From positions 1 to 35,960 of the forward strand of contig JBPCJO010000021.1 of NCBI GenBank assembly GCA_051005235.1: a stretch of 35,960 nucleotides of DNA. Direction: 5' to 3'. This DNA comes from JALQXV01 sp051005235. Lineage in GTDB: Bacteria > Patescibacteriota > Saccharimonadia > Saccharimonadales > 2-12-FULL-41-12. Shown here piece by piece: positions 1 through 7,883 of the stretch (position 1 is the stretch's first letter; each line of letters begins with the position of its first letter). The notes below the pieces were generated by a model. That model was given only the letters and a program-made list of their open reading frames with translations, was not told the DNA's origin and made no database searches. A program made the position numbers and the translations under genes.

Positions 1-27
1 CTTACCGTCGTTCCATTCGAACTCCAT
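1..27 (-). CDS. Partial 5' end of a probable BrnT-like toxin gene (runs off left edge)
   Basis: An ATG on the minus strand at 25-27 opens a reading frame that leaves the window after nine codons, MEFEWNDGK. A perfect TATAAT (35-40, minus) ends seven bases before this ATG, the same leaderless arrangement seen at several other genes here, which is why I trust the start. BrnT-family ribonuclease toxins typically open with a motif like FEWDxxK, so this short stretch fits BrnT, normally followed by its antitoxin BrnA further left. Only nine residues are visible, so the family call is tentative while the presence of a start is fairly likely. Confidence 0.4.
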
Positions 28-40
28 ACCTATAATTATA
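28..40 (-). promoter_or_regulatory. Leaderless-type -10 box for the left-edge gene
   Basis: TATAAT on the minus strand (35-40) is followed by seven bases (TATAGGT) and then ATG. There is no room for a ribosome binding site, so the transcript would start at or next to the start codon. Confidence 0.5.
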
Positions 41-80
41 CATACTGTTATATGGTAATCAAGCAGATTTTATAAGAATT

Positions 81-100
81 AAAAAAAGCCCCGAAAGGCT
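81..100 (-). terminator. Probable intrinsic terminator (minus strand)
   Basis: On the minus strand AGCC, a short loop and GGCT (arms 97-100 and 87-90) are followed directly by seven T residues. The stem is short but the T run is good. It would stop minus-strand transcription from the right before it reaches the left-edge gene. Confidence 0.45.
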
Positions 101-232
101 CATTTATTTGGATCTAATTGGTGCGCCTTAAGCTACGAAGTTAAAACTTTACTTCTTAGAGATATACAAAATTTAGCGTGATTTCAATGCACACCTGCGT
201 TCCTATATAGATTGGGTTATAGTATAAGCATC

Positions 233-901
233 ATGAGAAATATTAACCTTTTTACTGACTGGCTACAGACAGACTTAACTCATTTTGTTGCAATAGCAGA
301 AGAGGGTTCGGTGGTAGCAGGCGACCCTTGGCAAGATGGTTATAGCGACCACGATTTGACCATCATTGTTTCGCAAGATGTACAATCCGAAATGAAGGCT
401 ATATATTCTTTCTTGGCTAAATACCCTTTAGGGAATGAGTACTTAGTAGGGTTAAGAATAGCTGATGAGTTTGCAGGGGGAGATAGCTTAAATGACATAT
501 CCATGAAATTCCGTTCAAAAGTTATCGCTGGCGAAGACGTAGTTGCTACAAAAGAGCTTCCAGACCGTTTTGAAGCCCTGAGGATAGGTAGCGAGGGCTT
601 AACCAATCTTACTAAACGTTTTGAAAGAAGATGGTTAAACCTTTCCCAATGGTCAGATGATTATGCACGAAAAAAGAATTATGAGATTTATAAAAACTTT
701 TTTGTATTTTATGCAGCTTACCTATACGGCAAGACGGGCGAATATCCTACGACACGGAAAGAAGTAGCTTCAACACTCAGTGATACAAATCGCGCGAATC
801 AGCTATTAAACGTGACAAATAATATTGGCAGTTCCACAAAGGAAAAGCAGAAGTTCGCAATTGAAGCTGCTTTAACTCTGATTCCAGCAATTCTTAAATA
901 A
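233..901 (+). CDS. Nucleotidyltransferase-fold protein (aminoglycoside-adenylyltransferase-like)
   Basis: About 222 residues. The N-terminal part has the polymerase-beta-type nucleotidyltransferase signature: a GS pair (GSVVAGD) followed by SDHDLTIIV, which supplies two metal-binding aspartates. The remaining two thirds is predicted helical, with a YLYGKTGEYP-like segment resembling the C-terminal helical domain of AadA/ANT-type enzymes. Such proteins transfer AMP to small molecules or proteins; the substrate cannot be read here. A TTG at 212 would add seven residues, but TATAGT at 218-223 lies nine bases before the ATG at 233, favouring ATG and a leaderless transcript. It is a lone plus-strand gene between minus-strand genes, with no antitoxin-like partner beside it. 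Confidence 0.6.
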   Translation: MRNINLFTDWLQTDLTHFVAIAEEGSVVAGDPWQDGYSDHDLTIIVSQDVQSEMKAIYSFLAKYPLGNEYLVGLRIADEFAGGDSLNDISMKFRSKVIAGEDVVATKELPDRFEALRIGSEGLTNLTKRFERRWLNLSQWSDDYARKKNYEIYKNFFVFYAAYLYGKTGEYPTTRKEVASTLSDTNRANQLLNVTNNIGSSTKEKQKFAIEAALTLIPAILK

Positions 902-923
902 AAAGAACGCTTGGTTAGAGCGT
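894..923 (-). terminator. Terminator after tRNA-Gly (minus strand)
   Basis: On the minus strand ACGCT (919-923 complement), a seven-base loop and AGCGT (907-911 complement) form a hairpin followed by a T-rich tail (TCTTTTATT). It sits just past the 3' end of the tRNA-Gly gene and overlaps the stop of the convergent nucleotidyltransferase gene. Confidence 0.5.
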
Positions 924-940
924 CTCTAATGGTTTCAGCG

Positions 941-1016
941 TGGTGCGGGTGACGAGACTCAAACTCGTGGCCTCATCCTTGGCAAGGATGCGCTCTATCA
1001 ACTGAGCTACACCCGC
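941..1016 (-). tRNA. tRNA-Gly (anticodon GCC)
   Basis: Minus-strand cloverleaf of 76 nt. The acceptor stem GCGGGTG pairs with CACCCGC, the D arm is GCTC/GAGC, the anticodon stem CATCC/GGATG encloses loop TTGCCAA with anticodon GCC, and the T arm has GTTTGAGTC. The 3' CCA is encoded (941-943 on the complement). It lies 38 bases downstream of tRNA-Phe and is probably co-transcribed with it. Confidence 0.95.
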
Positions 1017-1054
1017 ATGATTTTTCTATAACTTGTTAATTTCCTTTAAGATTT

Positions 1055-1130
1055 TGGTGGCTCCTCCCAGACTCGAACTGGGGACACAAGGCTCTTCAAG
1101 CCTCTGCTCTACCAACTGAGCTAAAGAGCC
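1055..1130 (-). tRNA. tRNA-Phe (anticodon GAA)
   Basis: Minus-strand cloverleaf of 76 nt. Acceptor GGCTCTT pairs with AGGAGCC, the D arm is GCTC/GAGC, the anticodon stem GAGGC/GCCTT encloses TTGAAGA (anticodon GAA), and the T loop has GTTCGAGTC. CCA is encoded at the 3' end (1055-1057 complement). It is the first tRNA of a Phe-Gly pair that ends at the hairpin near 894-923. Confidence 0.95.
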
Positions 1131-1144
1131 GGATACATTAGGTA

Positions 1145-1173
1145 AGTTTACGGTAAATTAACAGATTATTCAA
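1145..1173 (-). promoter_or_regulatory. Sigma-70-type promoter for tRNA-Phe/tRNA-Gly
   Basis: Minus strand: TTGAAT (1168-1173), a 17-base spacer and TAAACT (1145-1150), with the tRNA-Phe 5' end 14 bases further on. Box sequences and spacing fit the bacterial consensus well. Confidence 0.6.
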
Positions 1174-1213
1174 GTACTGGTACCGCCGGATCTAGTTTTT
1201 AAGCTGGCCTCGC

Positions 1214-1954
1214 TTACTGCCGGCCGCGCAGAGCGTCGATCAGCTCAACCGGGAACAGCATCATCGTCTTTTGTGATGGTTCGGTCGAGATTCGTTCTAG
1301 CGTATTGAGGGTGCGTAGATTAAGAGCACCTGGTGTACCCGCCAGGATCTTTGCGGCATCGGCTAGGGTTTGGGCGGCTAGTTTTTCGCCGTCGGCGTTA
1401 ATGATGTTGGCGCGGCGCTCACGTTCGGCTTCGGCTTGTTTGGCCATGGCACGCTTCATGTCTTGGGGCAGTTCGATGTTTTGAACTTTGACGTTTTCGA
1501 CATCGATACCCCAGGCGTCAGTATGACGATCAACGATTTCTTTAATTTTTTGGCTAATTTGTTCGCGCTGACCAAGCAAGTCGTCCAGTTCGACACTGCC
1601 GGTAACGTCACGCAGCGCCGACTGGGCAAATTGGCTGGTGGCATAAATGTAGTCGGTGGTCTCTAAAACAGCTTTGGCCGGATCTATAACCCGTAAAAAG
1701 ACGACTGCGTCGACGCCGGCCGTCACGTTGTCTTTAGTAATTACTTCTTGCCGCGGTACGTCGATTGGGGTAGACCGTATATCGACCTTACGAATTATCT
1801 GGATAAATGGGATGATTATATTAAAGCCGGGGTTGCGCAGGCCAGTGTACCTTCCAAGGGTAAATACCAAGCCACGTTCGTATTGCTTAACAATCCTAAT
1901 TCCAAACAGTAAAATGATTATTATGATGACGATTAAAAAGGTAACAAATTCCAT
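1214..1954 (-). CDS. SPFH/band-7 membrane protein (slipin/stomatin family)
   Basis: 246 residues. Residues 2-20 form one hydrophobic anchor (FLIVIIIIILLFG), followed by the stomatin-type segment QYERGLVFTLGRYTGLRNPG, the SPFH core with DVPRQEVITKDNV, and a helical region rich in A/E/R (AMAKQAEAERERRA) typical of slipins. Family members oligomerise into rings on membranes and act as scaffolds or partners of a membrane protease; no NfeD-type partner is adjacent here. The start is supported by AGGAG eight bases before the ATG. Length is typical for bacterial slipins. The specific role is unknown. Confidence 0.85.
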   Translation of the reverse strand: MEFVTFLIVIIIIILLFGIRIVKQYERGLVFTLGRYTGLRNPGFNIIIPFIQIIRKVDIRSTPIDVPRQEVITKDNVTAGVDAVVFLRVIDPAKAVLETTDYIYATSQFAQSALRDVTGSVELDDLLGQREQISQKIKEIVDRHTDAWGIDVENVKVQNIELPQDMKRAMAKQAEAERERRANIINADGEKLAAQTLADAAKILAGTPGALNLRTLNTLERISTEPSQKTMMLFPVELIDALRGRQ

Positions 1955-1990
1955 CGCGGTTTCTCCTGTTATATGGTTCTTAGCATAGCA

Positions 1991-2647
1991 TTAATACGAA
2001 GAAAAGATACCTTGCGCCCATCCGGTTATTCGGTAAAACAACCTGGTGTCCATTACATATATATCGAATACGCCATAAGGTAGGGAGTCCTTTTTGTTTT
2101 GGCTGCTTTTATTTGGCTTGGTGTATGTTTTAAAGAATTGCGTAAGTGGTATGCCGCTAATGCTAGACCAATAGTTTTCGGCTGTCGGCGCGTCCAAATG
2201 AGGGTGAATGTGAATATAGCCTCGAAATTTGTTTTCTGGTACTTCACAAACTATTCTAAAAAATGCCATCATAATTTTGATCATTTCTGGGTCGCCATTA
2301 GAAAAACGTACTATGCGCTGAGTTTTACCACCTTCCGCCCAATACAGCATCGTGCCTAGCAAACGTAATGTTTCGTTATTAATTTTAGAAACTGTTGCTG
2401 CAGCGGCTTGAATTACTAGTTCTCTTTTGGCTATTTCATTATTTAGCCTAGATCGCCGTCTTTTCTCAACAGTCGCTAAGGAGTGGCTATTATTTTTTAG
2501 CTCGCACTCTTGTGAGATCGTTAATTCAACGGCTCTTACCCAAACACTAACGCTACTTCTTGCAACACCCAGTGTTTTAGCAATTTCCTTTATCGAGCCG
2601 CCGGCCGTTCTTAAAGCTATTGCTTGCTCACGTTCAATTTTTTTCAT
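1991..2647 (-). CDS. HTH protein with possible LAGLIDADG-like C-terminal domain
   Basis: 218 residues. Residues about 5-40 form a resolvase/sigma-like helix-turn-helix (AIALRTAGGSIKEIAKTLGV then SSVSVWVR), followed by a basic linker (EKRRRSRLNNE). The C-terminal half contains LGTMLYWAEGGKT, FSNGDPEMIKIMMAFF and a DIYVMDTRLFYRI stretch, a pattern I associate with compact LAGLIDADG-fold proteins that occur as free-standing genes in actinobacteria and Patescibacteria. It probably binds DNA as a regulator or endonuclease-derived protein; activity cannot be inferred. It lies 66 bases downstream of tRNA-Val. A hairpin covers its ribosome binding site (separate entry). Confidence 0.5.
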   Translation of the reverse strand: MKKIEREQAIALRTAGGSIKEIAKTLGVARSSVSVWVRAVELTISQECELKNNSHSLATVEKRRRSRLNNEIAKRELVIQAAAATVSKINNETLRLLGTMLYWAEGGKTQRIVRFSNGDPEMIKIMMAFFRIVCEVPENKFRGYIHIHPHLDAPTAENYWSSISGIPLTQFFKTYTKPNKSSQNKKDSLPYGVFDIYVMDTRLFYRITGWAQGIFSSY

Positions 2648-2653
2648 TAAAAT

Positions 2654-2693
2654 ACCCTTAAGTTATATACATTTTAGCATATTAAATAAGGGT
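2654..2693 (-). promoter_or_regulatory. Hairpin sequestering the Shine-Dalgarno of the HTH gene, with an internal -10 box
   Basis: On the minus strand ACCCTTA (2687-2693) can pair perfectly with TAAGGGT (2654-2660). The AAGGG inside the second arm is the ribosome binding site, seven bases before the ATG at 2645-2647. The 26-base loop contains TGCTAAAAT (2671-2679), an extended -10-like box. Transcripts reading through from tRNA-Val would hide the site, while a transcript starting inside the loop would not. Confidence 0.35.
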
Positions 2694-2713
2694 TCGTTTT
2701 TATCAAAGTTCAC

Positions 2714-2790
2714 TGGTGGGCGGTACAGGACTCGAACCTGTGACCCTCTGTGTGTAAAACAGATGCTCTAGCCAACTGAGCTAACCGCCC
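2714..2790 (-). tRNA. tRNA-Val (anticodon TAC)
   Basis: Minus-strand cloverleaf of 77 nt. Acceptor GGGCGGT pairs with ACCGCCC, the anticodon stem TCTGT/ACAGA encloses loop TTTACAC (anticodon TAC), and the T arm has GTTCGAGTC. CCA is encoded (2714-2716 complement). No T-rich hairpin separates it from the HTH gene downstream. Confidence 0.95.
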
Positions 2791-2857
2791 ATATAAGGAT
2801 TTACTCGCAGAATACTAACAGATTTACTGGTTAAATCCAAATGGCGTCGTGCTGCTA

Positions 2858-3988
2858 TTAGGCGGCTGCGGCTTCGAAAGCATTGTATAAATCAACATCT
2901 GAAGCACGTATTTTTGGATCGAGTGCCAAACCCATCATAAGGACGCTCCCGAGCGATCTTGGTACATGCTTGTTGATATCTGCTGGGTTTATAGGAACAG
3001 TCGAATACATAGCTTCGTGGTGAGCTTCGAGGGAATTTTCGGTCGCAGCAATCCACGGCATCTTGCCAGCCAATAGAGTATACGCCATCGCCGACAGCGC
3101 GAAATTGTCGTTGGCGGGGCTGACAAAGCCTCGGTAACCTTCTGGTGATATATTACCAGGGCTGCCAGCAACCCGATCGCGCTGACCGATTCGTGTAGTC
3201 GCGATGCCAAAATCAAGAATAGAAGGTTTACCGGTGTGGTCAAGGCCAACATTACCAGGCTTAATATCGCGATGTACCATGCCATTTTTATGGATCATCA
3301 CCACACCTTTTGTTACCGCCTTTAAAATATTAACGTACTGCATGGTGGCAGCTTTGTCGATACCGGGTTCAATAGTGGGCATATCTTTAAGCAACAGAAT
3401 AGTAAGCTCTTTCGCAAGCGGGCTATCAATCTCAATTTCATGGCCTAATTCTCGGGCAGCTTTGGTTACTATCGCTACGGCGTTGTTAGACCCAAGATCA
3501 TTATTGTCTTCTAGGTCTTTAATACGGTCGGCGCAACGATGCATGCGAAGAACTTCTTTAACTTCGAGAAGTGCCGGAAAATCGATTGTGGCATCATCAT
3601 TACAGGTAGACGTGTCTACGTCTTTTCTTAGCTCGCTGATTATTGTGTCGACCCGGAATGTATTACTTGGAGCGGTGTTCTTGTCTATAATCTTCTCAAG
3701 TGTGCCTTCGTCTTGCAGCTCTGTTGCAATGTAATGTCGGCCATGCCATACACCATGTCCATCGATTTTCACAACGTAGGGATTGTCTGCATTTTTAGTA
3801 TGTAAGATTCGTTCTTTTGTCAGCGCTCCACCATGAGTATTGTGGATCGGCAATTTAATTGCTACTGGCATTTTAGTCTGCTCATTAACGCCACGATATA
3901 TTTCTGAACTTGGAGTATTTGTGAGGTGATCAATTACTTCATAATCACCTACCATTTCGCCAGCTTGTAATAATTCCGGGGAATTCAT
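2858..3988 (-). CDS. Hanks-type Ser/Thr protein kinase with a large insertion, no membrane anchor
   Basis: About 376 residues. Kinase landmarks (numbered from the TTG at 3994): VAIK with the ATP-anchoring Lys47, catalytic loop HRDIKPGNV at 241-249, DFG at 261-263 and SPE at 283-285 in place of APE. Two oddities are visible. The glycine-rich loop position reads LTNTPSSEIYRG, lacking the usual GxGxxG glycines, and about 110 residues (roughly 106-215) are inserted between the hinge/alpha-D region and helix alpha-E. There is no PASTA or transmembrane segment, so it is probably cytoplasmic. The ATG at 3988 is chosen; TTG at 3994 would add two residues. It is a single-gene unit between tRNA genes. 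The substrate is unknown. Confidence 0.8.
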   Translation of the reverse strand: MNSPELLQAGEMVGDYEVIDHLTNTPSSEIYRGVNEQTKMPVAIKLPIHNTHGGALTKERILHTKNADNPYVVKIDGHGVWHGRHYIATELQDEGTLEKIIDKNTAPSNTFRVDTIISELRKDVDTSTCNDDATIDFPALLEVKEVLRMHRCADRIKDLEDNNDLGSNNAVAIVTKAARELGHEIEIDSPLAKELTILLLKDMPTIEPGIDKAATMQYVNILKAVTKGVVMIHKNGMVHRDIKPGNVGLDHTGKPSILDFGIATTRIGQRDRVAGSPGNISPEGYRGFVSPANDNFALSAMAYTLLAGKMPWIAATENSLEAHHEAMYSTVPINPADINKHVPRSLGSVLMMGLALDPKIRASDVDLYNAFEAAAA

Positions 3989-4207
3989 TACCAATCAACT
4001 TTCTTTGTTTTATACCTAATGTGTATGTTAATAATCTATCTCTACCTTCAATGGTAATACTGGTAGACTCCTATTTCAACCCTAAGCCAAAGTTTTCTCA
4101 AATGCGTTATTAAGACTGTTAGATTTTTAACAAAATATATCATATATGATGTTTATGGTTATGAAATTAAAATACATCCCTTTTGGATGCACTTTATAGA
4201 CTGTTTT
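3989..4207. other. Intergenic region between kinase and tRNA-Leu
   Basis: About 219 AT-rich bases with no credible gene. It contains a perfect 12-bp palindrome ATCATATATGAT (4139-4150), a possible -10 box for the kinase (TATAAA on the minus strand near 4001-4006) and the tRNA-Leu terminator hairpin near 4168-4190. Confidence 0.5.
4168..4190 (-). terminator. Probable terminator after tRNA-Leu
   Basis: On the minus strand CATCC (4185-4189 complement), a short A-rich loop and GGATG (4175-4179 complement) are followed by TATTTTAATTT. It lies about 18 bases past the tRNA 3' end. Confidence 0.45.
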
Positions 4208-4291
4208 TGGTGCCCGAGAGAGGACTCGAACCTCCACACCTTGCGGCACTTGCCCCTCAGACAAGCGTGTCTACCATTCCACCACTCGGGC
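4208..4291 (-). tRNA. tRNA-Leu (anticodon GAG)
   Basis: Minus-strand class II tRNA of 84 nt. Acceptor GCCCGAG pairs with CTCGGGC, the anticodon stem CTTGT/GCAAG encloses loop CTGAGGG (anticodon GAG), and there is a long variable arm (TGCCGCAAGGTGT) and GTTCGAGTC in the T arm. CCA is encoded (4208-4210 complement). Confidence 0.95.
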
Positions 4292-4360
4292 CTACTAACC
4301 TTAGGCAGACTTATAGGATACCGCAAACATACTGTTATGCTCAAGCGACGCGGGTTCTAG

Positions 4361-5998
4361 CTAAGTCCGCGGCATATGGTCCGCTAAGTGGCTGACCGAG
4401 TATTCGTTACGCAAAAGCGGCTTAATATCCTCTAGCGTGACGTCCATTTTAACACCGCTATTTAATATACCGTACGGATCAAAGACAGCTTTAACTTTTT
4501 TAAAGACTTCGTAGGCTTCATGCCCATATAGCTTTTCGAGGTATGGTGCGCGGATACGGCCATCGTTGTGTTCACCGCTGGTACTGCCGCCGAGTTTTAT
4601 AACCATAGTGTAATAATCTTCTATAAGGCGGAATACCAGTTGCCGGTCGCCGAGTTGGCTTAGGTCGAGAAACGGCTGCATGTGAATATTCGCATTGCCG
4701 GCGTGGCCCCAGATCGAAACTTGTAACTTGTGCTTATTAAACATCTCGTAGACATTGGCAAGGTATTCTTCGAACCGTTCTAACGGCACAATGCCGTCTT
4801 CGATGATAGGAACCGCCCGGGCGTTGCCTTTGTTATGGGCGATAACCGAAGCGGCGCTGTGGCGAATCTTCCAGAGCTCTTCTTGCTTGTAAGGCTCTGT
4901 TTCGACTTTGCATTGAATGCCGTAGCTTCCAAACATTTTTACGACTTTTTTAGCGTTCTTTTTTTGAATTTTGGCAGAAGAGTCGTCAAACTCAACCAAC
5001 ATGACTAGTTTAGGAAATGGTGGTTTAATAATGCCTTTTAGCTGGTTGGGGTTATGTTCTTGGACAAAACTTAATAAATGTTCGTCAACGATTTCGACTG
5101 CCGAAGGGCCTTTAGACATTTTACGAAGTTGCAAAACGATTTCGGTGGCTTGCGTTAAATCTGTTACCAGGCCCGCTATCAAGGTGGTGGTCGGATTGTA
5201 GGGTTCGGTGGCAATAACCGCTTCGGTGACAATGCCCAGGGTTCCCTGTGACCCAACAAACAGTGGTGTCAAGTCAAGCGAACCGTCTTTTTGCTTTACA
5301 GACGCCAGGTCGTAACCGGCTGAGTTTTTTGAAACATCAAGCGCCATGCCTTGGATAACATCGTAGTTTTCTTCAATTACAGCGTCGAGTGAACGATATA
5401 TTTCGCCCTCGAAAGTCGACAGGCCCATTTTTTTGTTAAGTTCGCGTTTGTTGATGCGCTTTGTCTCGATGACTTCACCGTTGGCCAGTACTACTCGCAT
5501 GGCGTCTACAAAGTTGCGCGTATTACCGTATTTGACTGTTTTTTCACCACTGGCGTTATTACCAATAGCGCCGCCAATCGTGGAGTACTCCATAGAGGCC
5601 GGAAAGGGCGGTAAAAAACGACCGTGGGTATGCAAGGCTTGCTGCAATTTTGCGTAGTTTAAGCCTGGTTCGACGGTTACCGCACCGGAGCGGGTATCGA
5701 GCTCGAGCACTTTGTTCATGTGAGCAGGGAAAACCAAGATAATGCCCGGCCCGATGGCGCCGCCTGACGGGTCTGTGCCAGAACCACGGGCGGTAATGGG
5801 TATCACCCGGCCGCGCTCGGCTAACTGCCAGGTAAATCGGGCTGTCTTACGAACGTCGTTTTCGTTACGCGGATAAGCTACAATCGCTGGCATCACTTCT
5901 AGAACGCTGGTGTCGGTTGAAAAGTATTTTCGGACGTCCGACGCGGTAATAACTTCACCGGTAAGATGTTCCTGTAAGTAGTGAGCAACTTTATTCAT
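4361..5998 (-). CDS. FAD-linked oxidase (GlcD / D-lactate dehydrogenase family)
   Basis: 545 residues. The N-terminal half is a PCMH-type FAD-binding domain: PITARGSGTDPSGGAIGPG, then FPASMEYSTIGGAIGNNASG and a GSQGTLGIVTEA segment that grip the flavin. The C-terminal half is the oxidase cap domain with WGHAGNANIHMQP, GGSTSGEHNDGR and a closing FDPYGILNSGVK. This matches FAD oxidases acting on 2-hydroxy acids such as D-lactate or glycolate. No iron-sulfur domain or membrane segment is present, so the electron acceptor is unclear. It lies 66 bases downstream of the peptide-binding protein gene and has a TATACT box of its own 24 bases before the ATG on the same strand; no clear ribosome binding site is seen. 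Confidence 0.8.
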   Translation of the reverse strand: MNKVAHYLQEHLTGEVITASDVRKYFSTDTSVLEVMPAIVAYPRNENDVRKTARFTWQLAERGRVIPITARGSGTDPSGGAIGPGIILVFPAHMNKVLELDTRSGAVTVEPGLNYAKLQQALHTHGRFLPPFPASMEYSTIGGAIGNNASGEKTVKYGNTRNFVDAMRVVLANGEVIETKRINKRELNKKMGLSTFEGEIYRSLDAVIEENYDVIQGMALDVSKNSAGYDLASVKQKDGSLDLTPLFVGSQGTLGIVTEAVIATEPYNPTTTLIAGLVTDLTQATEIVLQLRKMSKGPSAVEIVDEHLLSFVQEHNPNQLKGIIKPPFPKLVMLVEFDDSSAKIQKKNAKKVVKMFGSYGIQCKVETEPYKQEELWKIRHSAASVIAHNKGNARAVPIIEDGIVPLERFEEYLANVYEMFNKHKLQVSIWGHAGNANIHMQPFLDLSQLGDRQLVFRLIEDYYTMVIKLGGSTSGEHNDGRIRAPYLEKLYGHEAYEVFKKVKAVFDPYGILNSGVKMDVTLEDIKPLLRNEYSVSHLADHMPRT

Positions 5999-6064
5999 AA
6001 ATTATTTCTGACCATAAGCGTTAGTATATTCAGGTTTAATAGTAGCATATCGAGCTCATTCCCA

Positions 6065-7861
6065 TTATTTTGCCACCGAACTCTGCAAGCCCTGGCGTAT
6101 CGTCCAACGCTCTACATGGGTAAACCTATCGGTCGCATCGTTAACGCTGGTGTTGTTTTCAAGGCCGTATAAGGGCGCACGGGCTACATAGAGAAAGCGG
6201 GGCTGATAAAGCGCTAGGGCCGGGGCATCGTTACGCCAGGCTTCTAAGAAGGGCTTATATTTTATAGAACGCAGCTGGGCATCTGATCGGGTCCGTCCGC
6301 CCTCGAGCGCCTGGTTGGCAACTACAGAGTTATACTCACTAAAGTTAAAGACGGTCGCCGAGCTGGCATCGGCCTGAGACCCATGCCAATACGGGAATAC
6401 ATCTGGGTCTGAGCCAACCGAGATTCCGTACAATAAGGCATCGTAGTTATGGAGAGCTAGAGTGCTTTGTAAGTCTTTGTCATTTTGCAACTCAACCTGC
6501 ATGTCGACACCAATGTCTCGCCACTGTTTTTGCAGGCTTCCAGCTACACTTGAGTACTCGCTGGACATCCGGGAAGACAGCTTAAAGCTCAACTTGACAC
6601 CGGCTTTGGCGCGAATACCGGTTGCCGGATCTACCACCCAACCGGCAGCATCAAGGTTTTTCTTGGCTTCTTCGGGTTTACCAGTAACTTGGGCATAGCT
6701 TTTATCGTAACCAATGTGTGACTTAAGTAGCGGCCCATCAATTGAAAGCAATGGGTACGGTAACTGATCCAGTATGTCTTTTTTGTTGGTCGAAAGTACT
6801 AGAGCTTTGCGCACCGCTGGATCTTTTAATACCTCTTGGGTGGTTTTAAAGAAAACCATAACTTCACCATTTAATGGTACGCCAAATTCTAACACGCTCG
6901 TATCATCCCTAAACTGGTCGGGCAAAGCAGATAATCCTACCATGGCGTTAATTTTGTGATCGGCAAACTCGGTGATCAAGTTTGGTTCGCTTGCAAATGT
7001 CCTAATAATAAAGGTGTCAATTTTTGGCCTGCCTTCGTGATAATTATCAAAGGCACTCAGTGCGATACGTTCTTGGCGTTTGTCGGTAGCTTCGGAAGCT
7101 ACTTCTACTTTTGAAAAACGGAATGGACCGCTGCCCACCGGATCAACGTTATTAAAGCTAGTGGAGCGCAGCTGAGATGGTTCGACCGAAGCTAAAATAT
7201 GCTCTGGCACAATACCGTTCGTCAGCGAGTAAGGAAACGAACTTAAGCTGTTGGGCAGCTTAAAAACAACCGTATTAAGATCGGGTGCTTCAAATTTGAT
7301 ACCCTTCCAACTTGATAATAAATATGACTTAGTCTCTGGATTCTGGATTTGTTGATAGGTAAATATGACGTCTTTTGAGGTCAGTGGCTTACCGTCATGC
7401 CATTGTAAATTAGGCTTCAGTTTTACGGTGTAAACCAGTTCTTTTTCGTCAATAGACCAACTTTCTGCTAAGTCACCGATTAGCTTATTGTCTTTGTCTT
7501 GTTTAAGCAATCCAGAGAACACTAAGCGAGAGACCGAGCTGTCAACCGCACTCGAGGCATACAGCGGGTTAGCATTTGTAAAAGTACCGATAATTCCCTC
7601 CGTATAAGTGCCGCCTGGTTTGGGTTGAAGTGTCTGATATTTGCCGCCAAGCGCCCGGGTTTGCAAGACTAAGCCAATACTCACTACCAGTAGTAGGCCG
7701 ATCCAGCCAATTAAAAACCGCTGAATATTAGGCAGGCGGATCAGTCGCTTAATTAAGTGTTTTTCAAGCTGTTGCTCGGTATTTTCACCGATTTGAACCA
7801 CTTGCTTACGACGACGACGAAAGACGCGGCGTAAACGAAGTTTGGTAAGACGGTTAACCAT
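6065..7861 (-). CDS. Oligopeptide ABC transporter substrate-binding protein, membrane-anchored (family 5)
   Basis: 598 residues. A very basic N-terminal tail (LRLRRVFRRRRKQ) precedes one transmembrane helix at about residues 48-67 (FLIGWIGLLLVVSIGLVLQT). The rest is an extracellular SBP_bac_5 fold: GTYTEGIIGTFTNANPLYAS, SWSIDEKELVYTVKLKPN and WHDGKPLTSKDVIFTYQQI are characteristic of the OppA/DppA family. There is no lipobox cysteine, so it is held by the uncleaved helix rather than a lipid. No permease or ATPase genes are adjacent. It is the last member of the pepP - membrane protein - secG cluster, 22 bases after secG, and would suit peptide capture by a host-dependent or amino-acid-auxotrophic cell. 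Confidence 0.85.
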   Translation of the reverse strand: MVNRLTKLRLRRVFRRRRKQVVQIGENTEQQLEKHLIKRLIRLPNIQRFLIGWIGLLLVVSIGLVLQTRALGGKYQTLQPKPGGTYTEGIIGTFTNANPLYASSAVDSSVSRLVFSGLLKQDKDNKLIGDLAESWSIDEKELVYTVKLKPNLQWHDGKPLTSKDVIFTYQQIQNPETKSYLLSSWKGIKFEAPDLNTVVFKLPNSLSSFPYSLTNGIVPEHILASVEPSQLRSTSFNNVDPVGSGPFRFSKVEVASEATDKRQERIALSAFDNYHEGRPKIDTFIIRTFASEPNLITEFADHKINAMVGLSALPDQFRDDTSVLEFGVPLNGEVMVFFKTTQEVLKDPAVRKALVLSTNKKDILDQLPYPLLSIDGPLLKSHIGYDKSYAQVTGKPEEAKKNLDAAGWVVDPATGIRAKAGVKLSFKLSSRMSSEYSSVAGSLQKQWRDIGVDMQVELQNDKDLQSTLALHNYDALLYGISVGSDPDVFPYWHGSQADASSATVFNFSEYNSVVANQALEGGRTRSDAQLRSIKYKPFLEAWRNDAPALALYQPRFLYVARAPLYGLENNTSVNDATDRFTHVERWTIRQGLQSSVAK

Positions 7862-7883
7862 ATATAATGATCAGCCTATTTAG

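Noticed and set aside
3204..3734. 176-codon open frame antisense to the kinase
   Set aside because: It lies entirely inside a gene with intact kinase motifs on the other strand; serine/arginine-rich composition is typical of a shadow frame.
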